A DNA stretch of 64,000 nucleotides, from assembly GCA_013400155.1 (NCBI GenBank), contig VXBM01000892.1:62001-126000 (forward strand). The letters run 5' to 3'. Under the pieces are notes generated by a model. The model made no database searches. It worked only from the letters and a program-made list of their open reading frames with translations, and was not told where the DNA came from. Origin of the DNA: Helopsaltes ochotensis. Lineage: Eukaryota > Chordata > Aves > Passeriformes > Locustellidae. The number at the start of each line of letters is the position of its first letter. The first letter of the stretch is position 1. Position numbers and translations under genes: made by a program. Shown here in pieces: positions 37,717 through 47,805 of the stretch.

Positions 37717-38360
37717 GTACAGATGTGCTGTGAGGAGTTCACAGGGAGCTCTCCCAGGCCTGCCGTGGTTTACTTTCGAAGGTGTTGCTGCACCCAGGGC
37801 GCCTTTGCCATGCAGAGCAAGGGTTGAGCAGGCTCGTCCAGCCTGGCAAGCACAAGGCTGATGCCCTCAGCTCCCGAGGCTGGTGACTGGGCAGCCCGAG
37901 GACAGAACTGTGCCAGGGAAGTGGCACATGCCAGGTTCTGACAGCCTTCCCAGGGTGCAGCTGAGAGGGGAGGGCTGGACATACAGGAAGTTCAGGATAT
38001 CATAGCTTGTGGGCTTGGCTTTAAGGTCTACAGGAGAGATAGCTGCTTGCACTTTGTCATACTGTAAGTTGTGTTTGTATCTTCATTCATTCATCTTTTC
38101 TTCTTGTGTAAGAGAAAGGGTAGCATGAGGTTGCTTTTTAAGTATAAAATTTTGTCTGTATAAAATTATTTCTTTTAAGATATAAAAAGCAAATGTACAG
38201 TTGCACAAGACCATGTAGTGAGATCTTCAGCAAAATGTGAAGGACACTACCTGTCTTGCTGGAGAAATATTTCTGTTTGCTTTTTGAGTGTTTCACCTCT
38301 GTTTATTTCTAGTTGGGGTTAGTTGGTGAGTGCAGGATCCCGGCATAGAGCAGAAATGCT

Positions 38361-38374
38361 GGAAAGTGAAAGTT
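38361..38374 (+). promoter_or_regulatory. IRF/ISRE-type element
   Basis: The 14 bases GGAAAGTGAAAGTT contain two GAAA half-sites spaced by two bases, a perfect match to the IRF element and close to the interferon-stimulated response element. It lies 0.9 kb before a likely 5' untranslated exon and 1.9 kb before the start codon of the PARP-like gene. PARP12 is an interferon-induced gene in mammals, so the placement makes sense. No binding is shown by sequence alone. Confidence 0.5.
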
Positions 38375-39283
38375 CACAAGTGGACAGTTTTGCAAGCTCA
38401 TGTGATTAGGGCAGACTGGGAGCCCCAAGTCTCTTGGCAGGGGAGCTGGCAGGGTTTTTCTGGAGTGGGGATAGAGAGAAGAGAGAGGGGGGGCAGCTGT
38501 GGAGAAAAGCTGCCAGGAAACATCATCCCACCCCACTTCCCTGCTTTCCTTTCCATTTCCCCTCTCCCCACCTCCCCCCTCAAATCCCACCTTCCAAATC
38601 CACAAACTTCAAAATTTTCAGCCTTGCCAGCAGCATCTGGTGGTGTGCAGAGGAAAAAAGGGACAGCCATGTCCAAGAAATCTCCTGGTAGTGCTGGATC
38701 TCTTGAATGCCCTGCAATGGGAGAGAAGAATAATCTGGAGCATTTTTTTAGGAAGGCCTGGCAGGTGTTGCTGGTACACAAGAAGTGCTGGAACACGGTC
38801 TGTCTGCGAAGGAGACCCAGGTTCTTCCTCGTTCTGTGTTCTGGCAGTCCAGGGCTGCCACGCCTTTGTTTTGTGGACCTTTGCTCTGTAAACAGCTCTG
38901 TGAGGGAGCTGCTTCTGTAATGATTTCCTCTCACTGGCCTGCTCTGAATACTCTTGATCCCTGCCAGAGCACAAAGGGCGTCAGAGCTGGATACATGGTC
39001 GTTTCCAGTTTCTGTTTCAATATCGTGTTCAGATTCTTGAGGCAGCTCAGAATAGCTCTGTCACAAACAGGAAGCTCAACTGCTGGCAGCTTTTGGCTAT
39101 GGATATGTGATCCATGATAGGTAATGTTGTGGGGGCAGTAAAGTGGCGAGATACTTTGAAAAAGCGTTGTCTGGGTCCAAAACTGGGAGATTAAATGGAG
39201 GGTGAAGCACAGCAGGAAGCAAAGTAAAATCTTATGAGTTGGAATTTATGGTGGCTACCTGTTTCATCTTCTTCTCTTTGTAG

Positions 39284-39324
39284 GTACTGTGTCTAGGATA
39301 GAGTGCAGAGCAGAGACTTTGCTG
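39284..39324 (+). other. Likely 5' untranslated exon of PARP-like gene
   Basis: A 41-base segment has a strong pyrimidine-rich acceptor (CTTCTTCTCTTTGTAG) and a consensus donor (CTG|GTAAGT). In the frame that would join exon 40,174 it contains a stop and no ATG, so it would be untranslated leader. Whether it is used cannot be seen. Confidence 0.4.
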
Positions 39325-39499
39325 GTAAGTAACAATACTCTCTCCTCCAAGTGAGACCTCTCACTCCCTATTCTCAACAGGATAGTAGGGAGAAAATAAG
39401 ATGGGAAAGTTCATGAACTGAGATAAAGCCAAGGTGAACATTGGGCAAGACAGACTTGACTTGGGGGAAGTTAATTTATTGCCAATTAAAATAGATTTA

Positions 39500-39920
39500 A
39501 ATTGTGAGGAAAGAAAATTAGATCACTTTTCCCCCCCCCTCCCCAGATTCCCAGGTCCAATTTCCCTCCTTCATTCCTGACTTTTCTATCCCCTCCTACC
39601 AAAGCAATGCAGAGGGGAAGGGAAATGGATGTTGTCCTCAGTCTGTAGGACTTGCCATCCATCGTTCTCAAAAATTTCCCATGCTTCAGCATGGTTCATT
39701 TCCCATGGGCTGCAGTCCTTCAGGATAAACATGCTCTAGCATGAGTTCTTCTCCATGGACTGCAGCTTCCCTTAGGGCCTGTCCACATGGTGCAGGATGG
39801 GCTTCTCCCAGGGCTGCAGTGTGGATCTCTGCTCCATGGACCTCCACAGGCTGCAGGGGCACAGCTGTCTCACCATGGCCTTCTCCATGGGCTGCAGAGG
39901 AACCTCTGTGGCGAGTGTAT
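39500..39920. mobile_element. Degenerate ERV-like repeat with CCATGG/CTGCAG units
   Basis: After a C-run at 39,531-39,545 the sequence carries several loosely spaced copies of a unit of the type TCCATGGGCTGCAG, for example near 39,700, 39,752, 39,835 and 39,883. It resembles a repeat I associate with songbird endogenous retroviruses. No viral open frame is recognisable. It lies 250 bases before the first coding exon of the PARP-like gene. Assignment to a named family would need a repeat library. Confidence 0.4.
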
Positions 39921-40173
39921 TTCTTAAAATGTGTTTTTAAGGAAGATACATTTTAGGGAAAATCAGTGGCACAGGTCCAAGCCAGGGTAATTTCTGTGGT
40001 GTTTACCATGCCCCATAAACATACAAACACCAGTTCCTCACTTCTGGGGCAAACCAGCACTTCCCAGCTGGAGGGGGTCTCCTTTTTTGAGAAGTGAATA
40101 GATTTCTGATCAGACCAGGGATTTGACAGCTTTGGAAACCCCTACTTTGATCTGGATTTCTTTTCCAATGCAG

Positions 40174-40306
40174 GGAGAGCAAGCAGCCAAGTGCCCATCA
40201 GCCCTTCTGCACTTGTGTTGTCTCGACTCATCTGTCTGCTCCTGAAATGGAGTATGTCTGGTATTGGCTCGATGATTCCGAGCAGTGGATTGAGTACGGG
40301 AAAGAG
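40174..40306 (+). CDS. PARP-like gene, exon with start codon
   Basis: The acceptor is CCAATGCAG at 40,173 and the donor GAG|GTGAAA. The coding part is 40,247-40,306 (residues 1-20), with EYVWYWLDDSEQWIEYG, the first half of the WWE fold including its two W positions and the E. The 73 bases before the ATG are open in the same frame, so translation from a more 5' exon is not excluded. Confidence 0.82.
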
Positions 40307-43300
40307 GTGAAATTCATTTGCTGTTCGTGCCGAAAGCTTTTGTTAAGCCATCTTTGGAGAGTTATTTAGAGCGCGTTGTTCTGCAGCTGGTGTGTTCTAC
40401 ATGCACCGCTGGGTGCCTTTGCAGTGCTGCTTCAATGCCTGCATGGAATTACCCTCTTAATTGTCCCTCAAAGCAGGACTGGAACTCTGTGAAAGCTTTC
40501 AAGGGACTGGCTTTGAAAGCGCGTGCATTTTCCAGAGCTGACAAACATCATTTGGCTGGAGCTGACCACACAGGCTGAAGGCTGCTTTGTTGCTGTTGTT
40601 AGAAGCAGCTGTGCTCGGTGGGGTACCCCTCCATTGCTGTAGAACAAAATGCTTGAAGCTGTGGAGACTTACTTCAAAACATCATCTTGTCCTAGAGGCC
40701 TGGGGAAACATTGGAGTTACCCCACAGTGACACCTGAACCAAAGGGTGGCTTCTAACATGTATAATTTCCTTGTTCTTTCTGCAGCACCCAGATCACGTC
40801 ACTGCCACTGTAACGTCTGCATTTCTGGAGAATGAATATCTAGCTGACAAGAAGGGTGTGATTTTTTTCAGGGCTGGTACTCAGCAGTATAAGTTAGACT
40901 TTGCAGGTGAAGTATCTCTTTGTTTTAAGATCTTTACACAGTGCAGTTGGCTTGAAGGTTTTCACACTATGTCTGCATCTCTTTGAACAGCTCTTCTTCT
41001 TCCTGCAAATTTTTTCCAAGCAGAACTTGAGCAGTAGGTAAATTTCTCTGCAGTTTTGAGATGCCCCACTTGAGCTTTTACACTTGGGCATCCGTAGTCA
41101 AAAAAACATACCTGACAATATTGTACATTCAGAAGAAGAGTTGAGAGTAAATGCTTCATGGCACCTTGGCTTATACATTTGGGTTTATACACCTGAAAAG
41201 GAGGAATGAGAAATCAGAAAAAAAAAAAAAAGGCACAGAAAAATCAAAAGGTGAAGAAGTGAGCCCATGGTGAACATCTTGCAAGCTACTTATGGGGAGA
41301 GAAGGCACAATGCAGCAAACAAAAATTTAGAGTGGTTGCAAAGAGAGAGAAAAATGGGAAAATGAAAAATGTTTTTCTGTTTCTAATTTAAAACTCCTGT
41401 TAGCTTTCCAAACTTTAAATGTTTCCTGGCATGAATAAAGAGTGGTGTTTTAAAGGAGGAAACAATGGATAATTAGCCATGTCACACAGCATGTGCTCTG
41501 TGATATTGTTACAGGACCAAGAAGAGGGCACAGGCTTTCCTTTTAGCACCATGGAGCAGCCCTATGCTGGCAGAAAAGCCAGGTTTGTGGCCCTCATTGC
41601 ACTGAAAACTCTTTCTGCTGTAGGCTGCCATGAGATGTGGTTTTCTCTGGCCAGCAGCCTGGATATGAATACCAGTGCAGGTGCAATTGGTGCTTGGTGG
41701 CCTTCAAGTTTCACAGCCTTTGCTAGCAGGTGGTTGACATTGCTGATCTCCAAGCAGGAGCAGTGCAAGTGGGAATGAAGTTTGCACTGGGGTGGGTGGG
41801 ATAGAGAGAGCACCACAGTGCAATATTCAGGGCTACCTCCTCTTTCATTTTTACTTAACATGTAAGAATCTGTCCCTAGACAATGAATTGTCTCATTTAT
41901 TGAGTTATTGTGTTTTTCTTTCAAGAAATGGTCCAAACAAATGTAGTCTTTCAAACTCGAAGAAGTGTTATTCGACTGCCTAAACAGTCTGAGGGTGGAC
42001 AAGACGGAAGGTAATACACATTCATTGTTTAACAATGTCTCTAGAGGATAGCACCTTTCTGCTAAGAAGTTCCTCCTACCTGCCTAGAATGAAATTTTAT
42101 ATTTCTTAAATTCATTTTTAGATACCTTTTCCTGACTGGTTTAGCAGTACATTTTGCAGTGACAGTATTTGTAAATTATGCAACGCTTCTGTAAAGCTCT
42201 CTGGAGGGATGTTTGGTGGCAGTCTCTGGCGGCTGTGAGAGACCACTGGAGTAGATCTGCTCTCTCTGTGAGGGGCAAGGCCACATAGGGCTGACACAAC
42301 TGTGCCCGGAATTTTTATTCCTTGATTTATGTGTCAACACTAATAAACTGTGCAGCGATTAGGAGCGAGGGATTGCCAATCCCAAGAGCTGTGGTGCATA
42401 TGGATGTCATCCCTTGGAAAGCTGAGGATAAACTAAAACTCAGAACAGGCAAATCCACTGAAATGAAGTGAATTAGAGACACTTACTTGAAATACCCTAT
42501 GTTATGGCTTTTCCTAAAAGAATTTCAGCTTCACAGAGCTAATGAACACATCTACTATGAATGTTATTTCTGCTACAGATTTATTCTAATAAGAGCTGTC
42601 TCTGCTTTAGAACCTCACCAGCAGACCGTGCTTGTGAAGCTGAGGGTTCAGTTAAAGTGTTGGTTCAACCTAAGGTGTGTTCATTCAAAAAGAAAACAAA
42701 CTATAGCTCCCAAATGGTGCCTGAAGGCTGCTTTAGAGCCCGTGGTTAGATTCTCCAGAAGGGGGGATTTGGTTAGTAGTATCACCAGCTGACTGGCTCC
42801 TTTTTCTGTTCTGTAGCCAAAACACAGCTCTATCACATCCTGTATATCCTCCGCAGTGGGACCAAACTGCACTACCTGATATCGGGTTCAAAGTAGGACT
42901 ATCCAGCTCTCCAGTGGGAGGGGAGAGCTCTGATTTTTCCAAAAGCATAATTCAAGGCAATTGAGATGTCACCAGCTTTTAAATATATCTTGTAAAATAA
43001 GCAACTATGATGTGAAACAAGACTGACAGTTTCATATTCAGAACAGACATGCATTTCCTGGGAGGCTCTCTGAGAACCCCTATGATACCACACAGGGTAA
43101 GAAAGGTCATTGCTGCTCATACCTGTCCTTTGCACTCTCCCAGGGCACTTCATCCTCTGATAAACCAGATAATTTGCATCTTAAGGGGGTATTTCCTCTG
43201 TCAGTTTGGGGCAGGATGTTATTTGCTGTGGTAAAACTGCAGCTTAGCCCTGTAGGGAAGGAGCTAGAGTGTCAGATTAAGGTGAAACTTCCACTCTGCT

Positions 43301-45469
43301 TCAGCCTGAATACTGCTGTGCATTTCAACTTTAGGTTACTCTGAACTACAGATAGTCCAGATGTGGAGGCACAACCTCTAAAGGAAGCTTGCATGGGATT
43401 GCACTGATTTCCCTCAGTCAGTCCCTTTGCTTCCACAGGGGGAGTGATGGTAAAGGAGGGTTAAGAGGAAAAACAGAAGCAGCTTGTGATTTTTGTGGTA
43501 GGGCTTTTCAGCAGATGTGGGAAGGTTGATGACTCTTTTGGAAGGACTGGGACTTGTTACTCTTTTTATTTTAGTATTTTTAGTGCTTTAAAAATTTTCA
43601 GTTGATACAGCTCAGCTATGATTCCCAAGAATATAGAAAAATCAAGAATCTGTTTGAGAAGACAATGAAAAACTACTGCATCAACCAACTGCAGAGGATC
43701 CAGAACCCAACACTTTGGGACATTTTTCAGTGGTTTGTATCTATTTTATTTCATTATCTTTACTGTATGAGAAGACTGGTATTTCCTGATATATTGTCCT
43801 CCATAGTCTACATTTGGAGCTGCCAAATTCAGCAGTCCAGCAGAAGTGAGGCTACCACATATCTCTCTGCCCAGGTCTGGCTGGTGTCCCAGACTTATGA
43901 CTACCTGGCTCCCTGAGGTTGAGGCTTCCTGAGGCTGAGGCTCCCTGGGGCAGTCCTGGAAGGGGACTGGGGCTCTTCTCTCTGTGGCTGGATTGTTAGG
44001 GTTGCATCTGTGTTCTTTTTTGTGTGTAGAAATGAGCCTTTTATCCCTAGCAAGATGTGTGTGTGATTCTTGCTATTCAAAAAGCAAATTCTTTTGCTTC
44101 ATTATAACTGAGCTTTGGTGTTTCAGGTTTATTCTTTTGGTTTTAGCCTCTTCCACATAAGAGTTAAAACAAACAAACAAACAAAAGGAGACTTTGTGAC
44201 AAAGATAGGGGCAGAGATTATACAATCTTTACTGTGGCTTCATACAGCTCAGTTTTGTAATCATATTTATGTATTCAGGATTTATATAACATGGGAACTG
44301 ACCAATTCCCAATGAAGAGATGTTTGTCTCTTTACTCTCTCATGTGGTATGAAGTTGTGGGTGACACAGTCCATAGTGATGCTGAGAACTTTTTGTTTTG
44401 CTGGCAGGAGCCAGCTGTGCAGCGGGGTACCAGCAGAAATGCAGAGCAGGCAGTAACCCCACTGGGATTGGTTTGTGTCACTGCTCCTCCATGACCCAGA
44501 AGTGGGAGGAGTTGAGTTGGGAAATTTTTCATGTTTGAAACAAGTTTTTTTTGGGGGGTTGTTTTGTTTTGTTTTATTTTTGTTTTTTTTTTTTTTTTTT
44601 CCTCTAGGCAAAAAGAAAAGATGAAAAGGCTCCATCAATTGAAGGCAGTGAACGAGAGGCTCCTGTTCCATGGCACGAATCCATCCCATGTGTCTGCCAT
44701 CTGTGAGCAGAACTTTGACTGGAGACTCTGTGGGACTCATGGGACAATGTATGGAAAAGGTACAAGTGCAGAAGTGTGTAGGGGCTGTAGAAGCAGGGAC
44801 TGCAGGCCCCAGCCAGGCTGGGGGATGTGGGTACGAAATGACTGATGGTTCCTGACCCATGTACTCCTGCCTTTAGGGCACTCTCACCTTTGTACATCTG
44901 CATTGCTTCAGGTAGCACCCACAGCAATCCCACAAAGGGCTAAAAACACCTCTCTTTGCCTCAGGTACCTGCTCTTAGACAGGTGGGACTGGGAGGTTGA
45001 TGGTGAAATGTGGATTGGAGTTTGTTGGTACTTTACAATAAGCCAATGTGGGAACACATGGGAAGAATGTTCCCGCACATTGTGGGGCTAGCTGGGGTTG
45101 TTGAATTGCTGGCTGCCAAAGTGCTGTTAGCACATGTTTATCCCTTGGCTGGTGTATTGTCTGACCTGTAGCTTTTTCTGCTCCCTAGGAAGCTACTTTG
45201 CCAGAGATGCCAGCTATTCCCATGAGTACTGCTCCTCTCGCAATGGGCGCTACAGCATGTTCGTAGCCCAGGTTCTTGTTGGAGACTTTGTGCAGGGAAA
45301 CCCCGAGTACTGTCGCCCTCCACCCAGAGCCAGAAATTCAAACAGACTTTATGACAGCTGCGTGGATGACCCGACAGACCCTTCCATCTTTGTCATCTTT
45401 GAGAAGCAACAAGCTTACCCTGCCTATATCTTGGAGTATAGCATTGAGACCAGCTGTGTGGTCCTGTAA
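40247..45469 (+). CDS. PARP12/PARP11-like mono-ADP-ribosyltransferase (7 coding exons)
   Basis: Seven exons encode 301 residues: a WWE domain (about 1-85), a linker with PPQWDQTALPD at about 99-109, and a PARP catalytic domain (about 120-295). WWE domains bind ADP-ribose units. The catalytic domain should transfer single ADP-ribose groups from NAD+. Seen: His179 in LLFHGT, Tyr211 in GKGSYFARD, and YPAYILEY where PARP1 has its glutamate, so the poly-forming glutamate is absent. This is as expected of the PARP7/11/12 group. All six junctions keep frame and no lesion is seen. The ATG at 40,247 has G at -3 and +4, and is the first ATG in its exon, which opens at 40,174. The size matches PARP11 (about 330 residues), whereas sequence features such as the catalytic domain match PARP12, whose N-terminal CCCH fingers I cannot find upstream. 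Missed upstream exons remain possible. An IRF-type site lies 1.9 kb upstream. Decayed relatives lie downstream. Confidence 0.88.
40786..40906 (+). CDS. PARP-like gene, exon 2 (WWE second half)
   Basis: Residues 21-61, phase 0 in and phase 1 out. It holds HPDHVTATVTS and the strand FFRAGTQQYKLDF typical of WWE C-terminal halves. The donor G|GTGAAG and the next ten intron bases resemble those after the isolated WWE exon at 51,579. Confidence 0.9.
41926..42010 (+). CDS. PARP-like gene, exon 3
   Basis: Residues 61-89, phase 1 in and phase 2 out. It begins EMVQTNV, the usual strand closing the WWE domain, followed by an arginine-rich RRSVIR as in PARP12 and PARP11. Acceptor TTTTTCTTTCAAG, donor AG|GTAATA. 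Confidence 0.85.
42817..42892 (+). CDS. PARP-like gene, exon 4 (linker)
   Basis: Residues 89-114, phase 2 in and phase 0 out. It reads VYPPQWDQTALPDIGFK, matching the conserved P-x-W-x(5)-P-D linker of PARP12-type enzymes. The phase is what joins exons 3 and 5 in frame; without this exon the join would hit a stop. Confidence 0.85.
43602..43732 (+). CDS. PARP-like gene, exon 5 (catalytic domain start)
   Basis: Residues 115-158, phase 0 in and phase 2 out. It holds EYRKIKNLFEKTM and IQRIQN-like RIQNPTLWDIFQW, the N-terminal helices of the PARP catalytic domain. The donor TG|GTTTGT is non-ideal but valid. Confidence 0.88.
43905..43955. repeat. Short imperfect tandem repeat in PARP-like intron 5
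   Basis: A unit of the type GGCTCCCTGAGGTTGA recurs about three times with changes. It is small and low in complexity, and probably has no function. Confidence 0.6.
44608..44759 (+). CDS. PARP-like gene, exon 6 (catalytic His)
   Basis: Residues 158-209, phase 2 in and phase 1 out. It holds RLLFHGT with catalytic His179, and QNFDWRLCGTHG. The acceptor follows a very long T-tract (about 44,550-44,600). Donor G|GTACAA. Confidence 0.9.
45189..45469 (+). CDS. PARP-like gene, exon 7 (catalytic Tyr, stop)
   Basis: Residues 209-301 and TAA. It holds SYFARDASYSHEY with catalytic Tyr211, MFVAQVLVGDFVQGN, RPPP, LYDSCVDD and PSIFVIFEKQQAYPAYILEY. Acceptor CTCCCTAG. A poly(A) signal follows closely. Confidence 0.92.
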
Positions 45470-45501
45470 TGAATGGTGGAATGTCCTTTGAATTCACACT
45501 G

Positions 45502-45507
45502 AATAAA
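45502..45507 (+). terminator. Poly(A) signal of PARP-like gene
   Basis: A canonical AATAAA lies 33 bases after the stop codon at 45,467-45,469. It would give a very short 3' untranslated region. Confidence 0.6.
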
Positions 45508-46138
45508 TTACTTTTCAGTACATTTTTTAAAATGTTTGTTCAATTTTAGTTGTAGCTGTAGAACACTTTGTAGTGCAGTGAACCAGTATCGATCCCCTGA
45601 TGGTTTGGGGTGGCATAGTTTTTTGTTAGAGCCTATTCTTTCCCCAGAAGCAGTGCTAAGCTTTAGCATTCACCATATCTCTAGCCTGGAATGGGGATGT
45701 ACCTGCCTTGCATGCAAAGATGCAGTGACACCTGCTGAGTTAAAATGACCTTGATTCACTGATATGGTCACCTAGGGTTGAGTCCTGCCTGTGATGGTGC
45801 TGATATGCCAAAGAGAGGCTGGGCAGGAAATGTGGAAGAAGGAGAAGCGAAAGTACCTACATCATGGTGCTCAAGAGAGGAATCATGGCCTGTCTTTCAA
45901 GTAAATGGCAGGAAGCTCCTGCATCCTAAAGGCTTTGTAATTAATGCTGGCAAAGAACTTTGCTTTGTTTCCTGGTCACATTGCTGACATCTCTTCTTAC
46001 CTTGTTCTGCTGTGTCAAGTCTACATGACTGACACCCTGTCCTTCCTCTGTCCCCACTGGATTTAGAAAAGCAGGGATATGGCAGCTGCTGAAGCTAGAT
46101 TCCCACTGTGCCATGAGGCAGGGGGACTCACCAAGCAA

Positions 46139-46287
46139 TGAGGAAGTCCATGGTGAGCTGAATAATGTCACACAGCAGTGTCCCACCAGGGCTGTGGAGC
46201 CAGTTCCTGCAGCAGTGAGCAGTGAGACACAGGGGCTTAGTGAGGGCTGGCTGCTGGCATGGCCAGCTTCTTCCCACCCTGCAAGCT
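46139..46287. repeat. 149-bp block identical to 62,720-62,868 (copy 1)
   Basis: Every base from 46,139 to 46,287 matches 62,720-62,868 in direct orientation. Similarity continues more weakly on both sides, including TATGGCAGCTGCTGAAG upstream. This copy begins 670 bases after the stop of the intact PARP-like gene. It may be a segment of the tandem duplication kept identical by gene conversion, or a young interspersed repeat. Confidence 0.9.
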
Positions 46288-47770
46288 CACACTGACAGTG
46301 CCTGTTTTGGGTTACCCTGTTGCTGCCTGGCATTTCTGACGGTGGAGAAGTGCCCCAGGGGTGTGTAGTCCAGCTAGGATGGATGGTGGGGAAAGCTTGA
46401 ATCATAGTCATAGTACTTAAAACTTGGTGGATAATGGAATAACATTTGGGATAACTGACAGCAAGGAAACAAAAATGAATGGTTTATTTTAAAACAGTCG
46501 TGATGTATAAGTTGTAATTCAGCAGAGGAGTCACAAGTGATTCACTTGTGTGTGCCATAGCTGGGAGGAACAAAGAGGCGGGCTGTGTGTAGGATCTCAT
46601 CAGCTTTCCTACAGCTGCTATCTTCAGGCACAATCAGTGCCTTGAGAAAATTTGGAGAGAGAGCTGACTGCAATAAGTCCCTAAGCTGCACTAATTCATG
46701 CACTTTCATGTCTCACTGCTTTTGCAGAAGCCTAAAGGTTGTTCTTTTACACATTAGCAATCTTGTCTTGTCAGTCACAGGGAGCAGAGAACTCTCCTAC
46801 AGTAGGGAAGTAAAAATTAAGGTCACTTAAAGTGGATGGGAAGGGACTGAACAGTGACCATTTTCAGCTGTCACCCTGCATTGGTCCATGCAACATTTCA
46901 TAGATTTCCTCCATGGCTTCATCAGTGTAAGGGGGCTTGGACGTGCAGCCTTTGGGCAGGACAGGGGCTGAGAGATGGAGGGTTTGGGAAGAGTTTTGCT
47001 ATTATACAAAATACTCTGTGGAATGATGCCTGTGTATAAATCATCTTCCCCCATTCTTCTCCTCCATGACAGAAAAAGCCACTCATCATGCGGGAGGAAG
47101 TTGTTTCCAGCAAAGTGGTCTTCAGAGTATGATTGCCAAATTCATCAGAGGCAGGAGAAGGTAAGGAAGAGCCTGATGAGAAGCAGGCCAGCCACAGGAA
47201 AAGGGGGAGTTGTTGATCTGAAAAAGAGGAAACCAGGCAGAGAACAGAGGACAGGTGCAAACATGCACAGTCTGGAAGAAAATGAGATTTTCCAGTAAGT
47301 CAAAACTATTTCTGTTTGGAGGGAGAGTTTCTCACAGCCTCCAGCTGCCTCCACAATTAGGTGCTGGGTGTTATGTTGAGAAGACCAGGCAAGGATCTGG
47401 TGTGAGCAGCTGTAACAGTGTGCAGTTGTGTTTCACTGGTGTGGGCTTTGCAGGTGCTGGAATGCCAGATCTGACATGGAAGTTGTCCTTGAGGAGCCCA
47501 TGCTCTTTCAGAGTCACCCTCTGCAACTCTCTCTTGGTCCCACTGCCCAAAGGAGCAGTCTTGCCTCCAAGTGGGTGCTGCTGTTATTTCCCCCATGCCA
47601 CTACAGGATGGGGGGAAGCAGATGCAGGGCATTCACCTGCTTGAACTCTGGCCTAGCCAAAACCCCCACAAAACCCAAACCTGTAATATGGTGTTCAGCA
47701 TGAGTGGTTTTCAATTGTGCTTGTGCCGACACCAACAAGGAGCTGAGCAGGCTGCAGCATGATTTTTAAC

Positions 47771-47805
47771 ATAAGATGATGATGATCATCTTATGATCAT
47801 AAGAT
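47771..47805. repeat. Overlapping AT-rich palindromes
   Basis: A 24-base near-palindrome at 47,771-47,794 (22 of 24 positions) overlaps a perfect 14-base palindrome, CTTATGATCATAAG, at 47,790-47,803. Either could form a hairpin, or it may simply be expanded GAT units. Confidence 0.75.

Noticed and set aside
38330..38920. 196-codon plus-strand frame, with a 178-codon minus-strand frame opposite
   Set aside because: Composition is proline/serine-rich from a C/T-rich tract, and no zinc-finger or other domain is visible. It could hold untranslated leader but I cannot support a protein.
40786..45469. Poly-ADP-ribose polymerase activity for the intact gene
   Set aside because: The catalytic domain lacks the glutamate needed for chain elongation at the aligned position and matches the mono-ADP-ribosyltransferase group.
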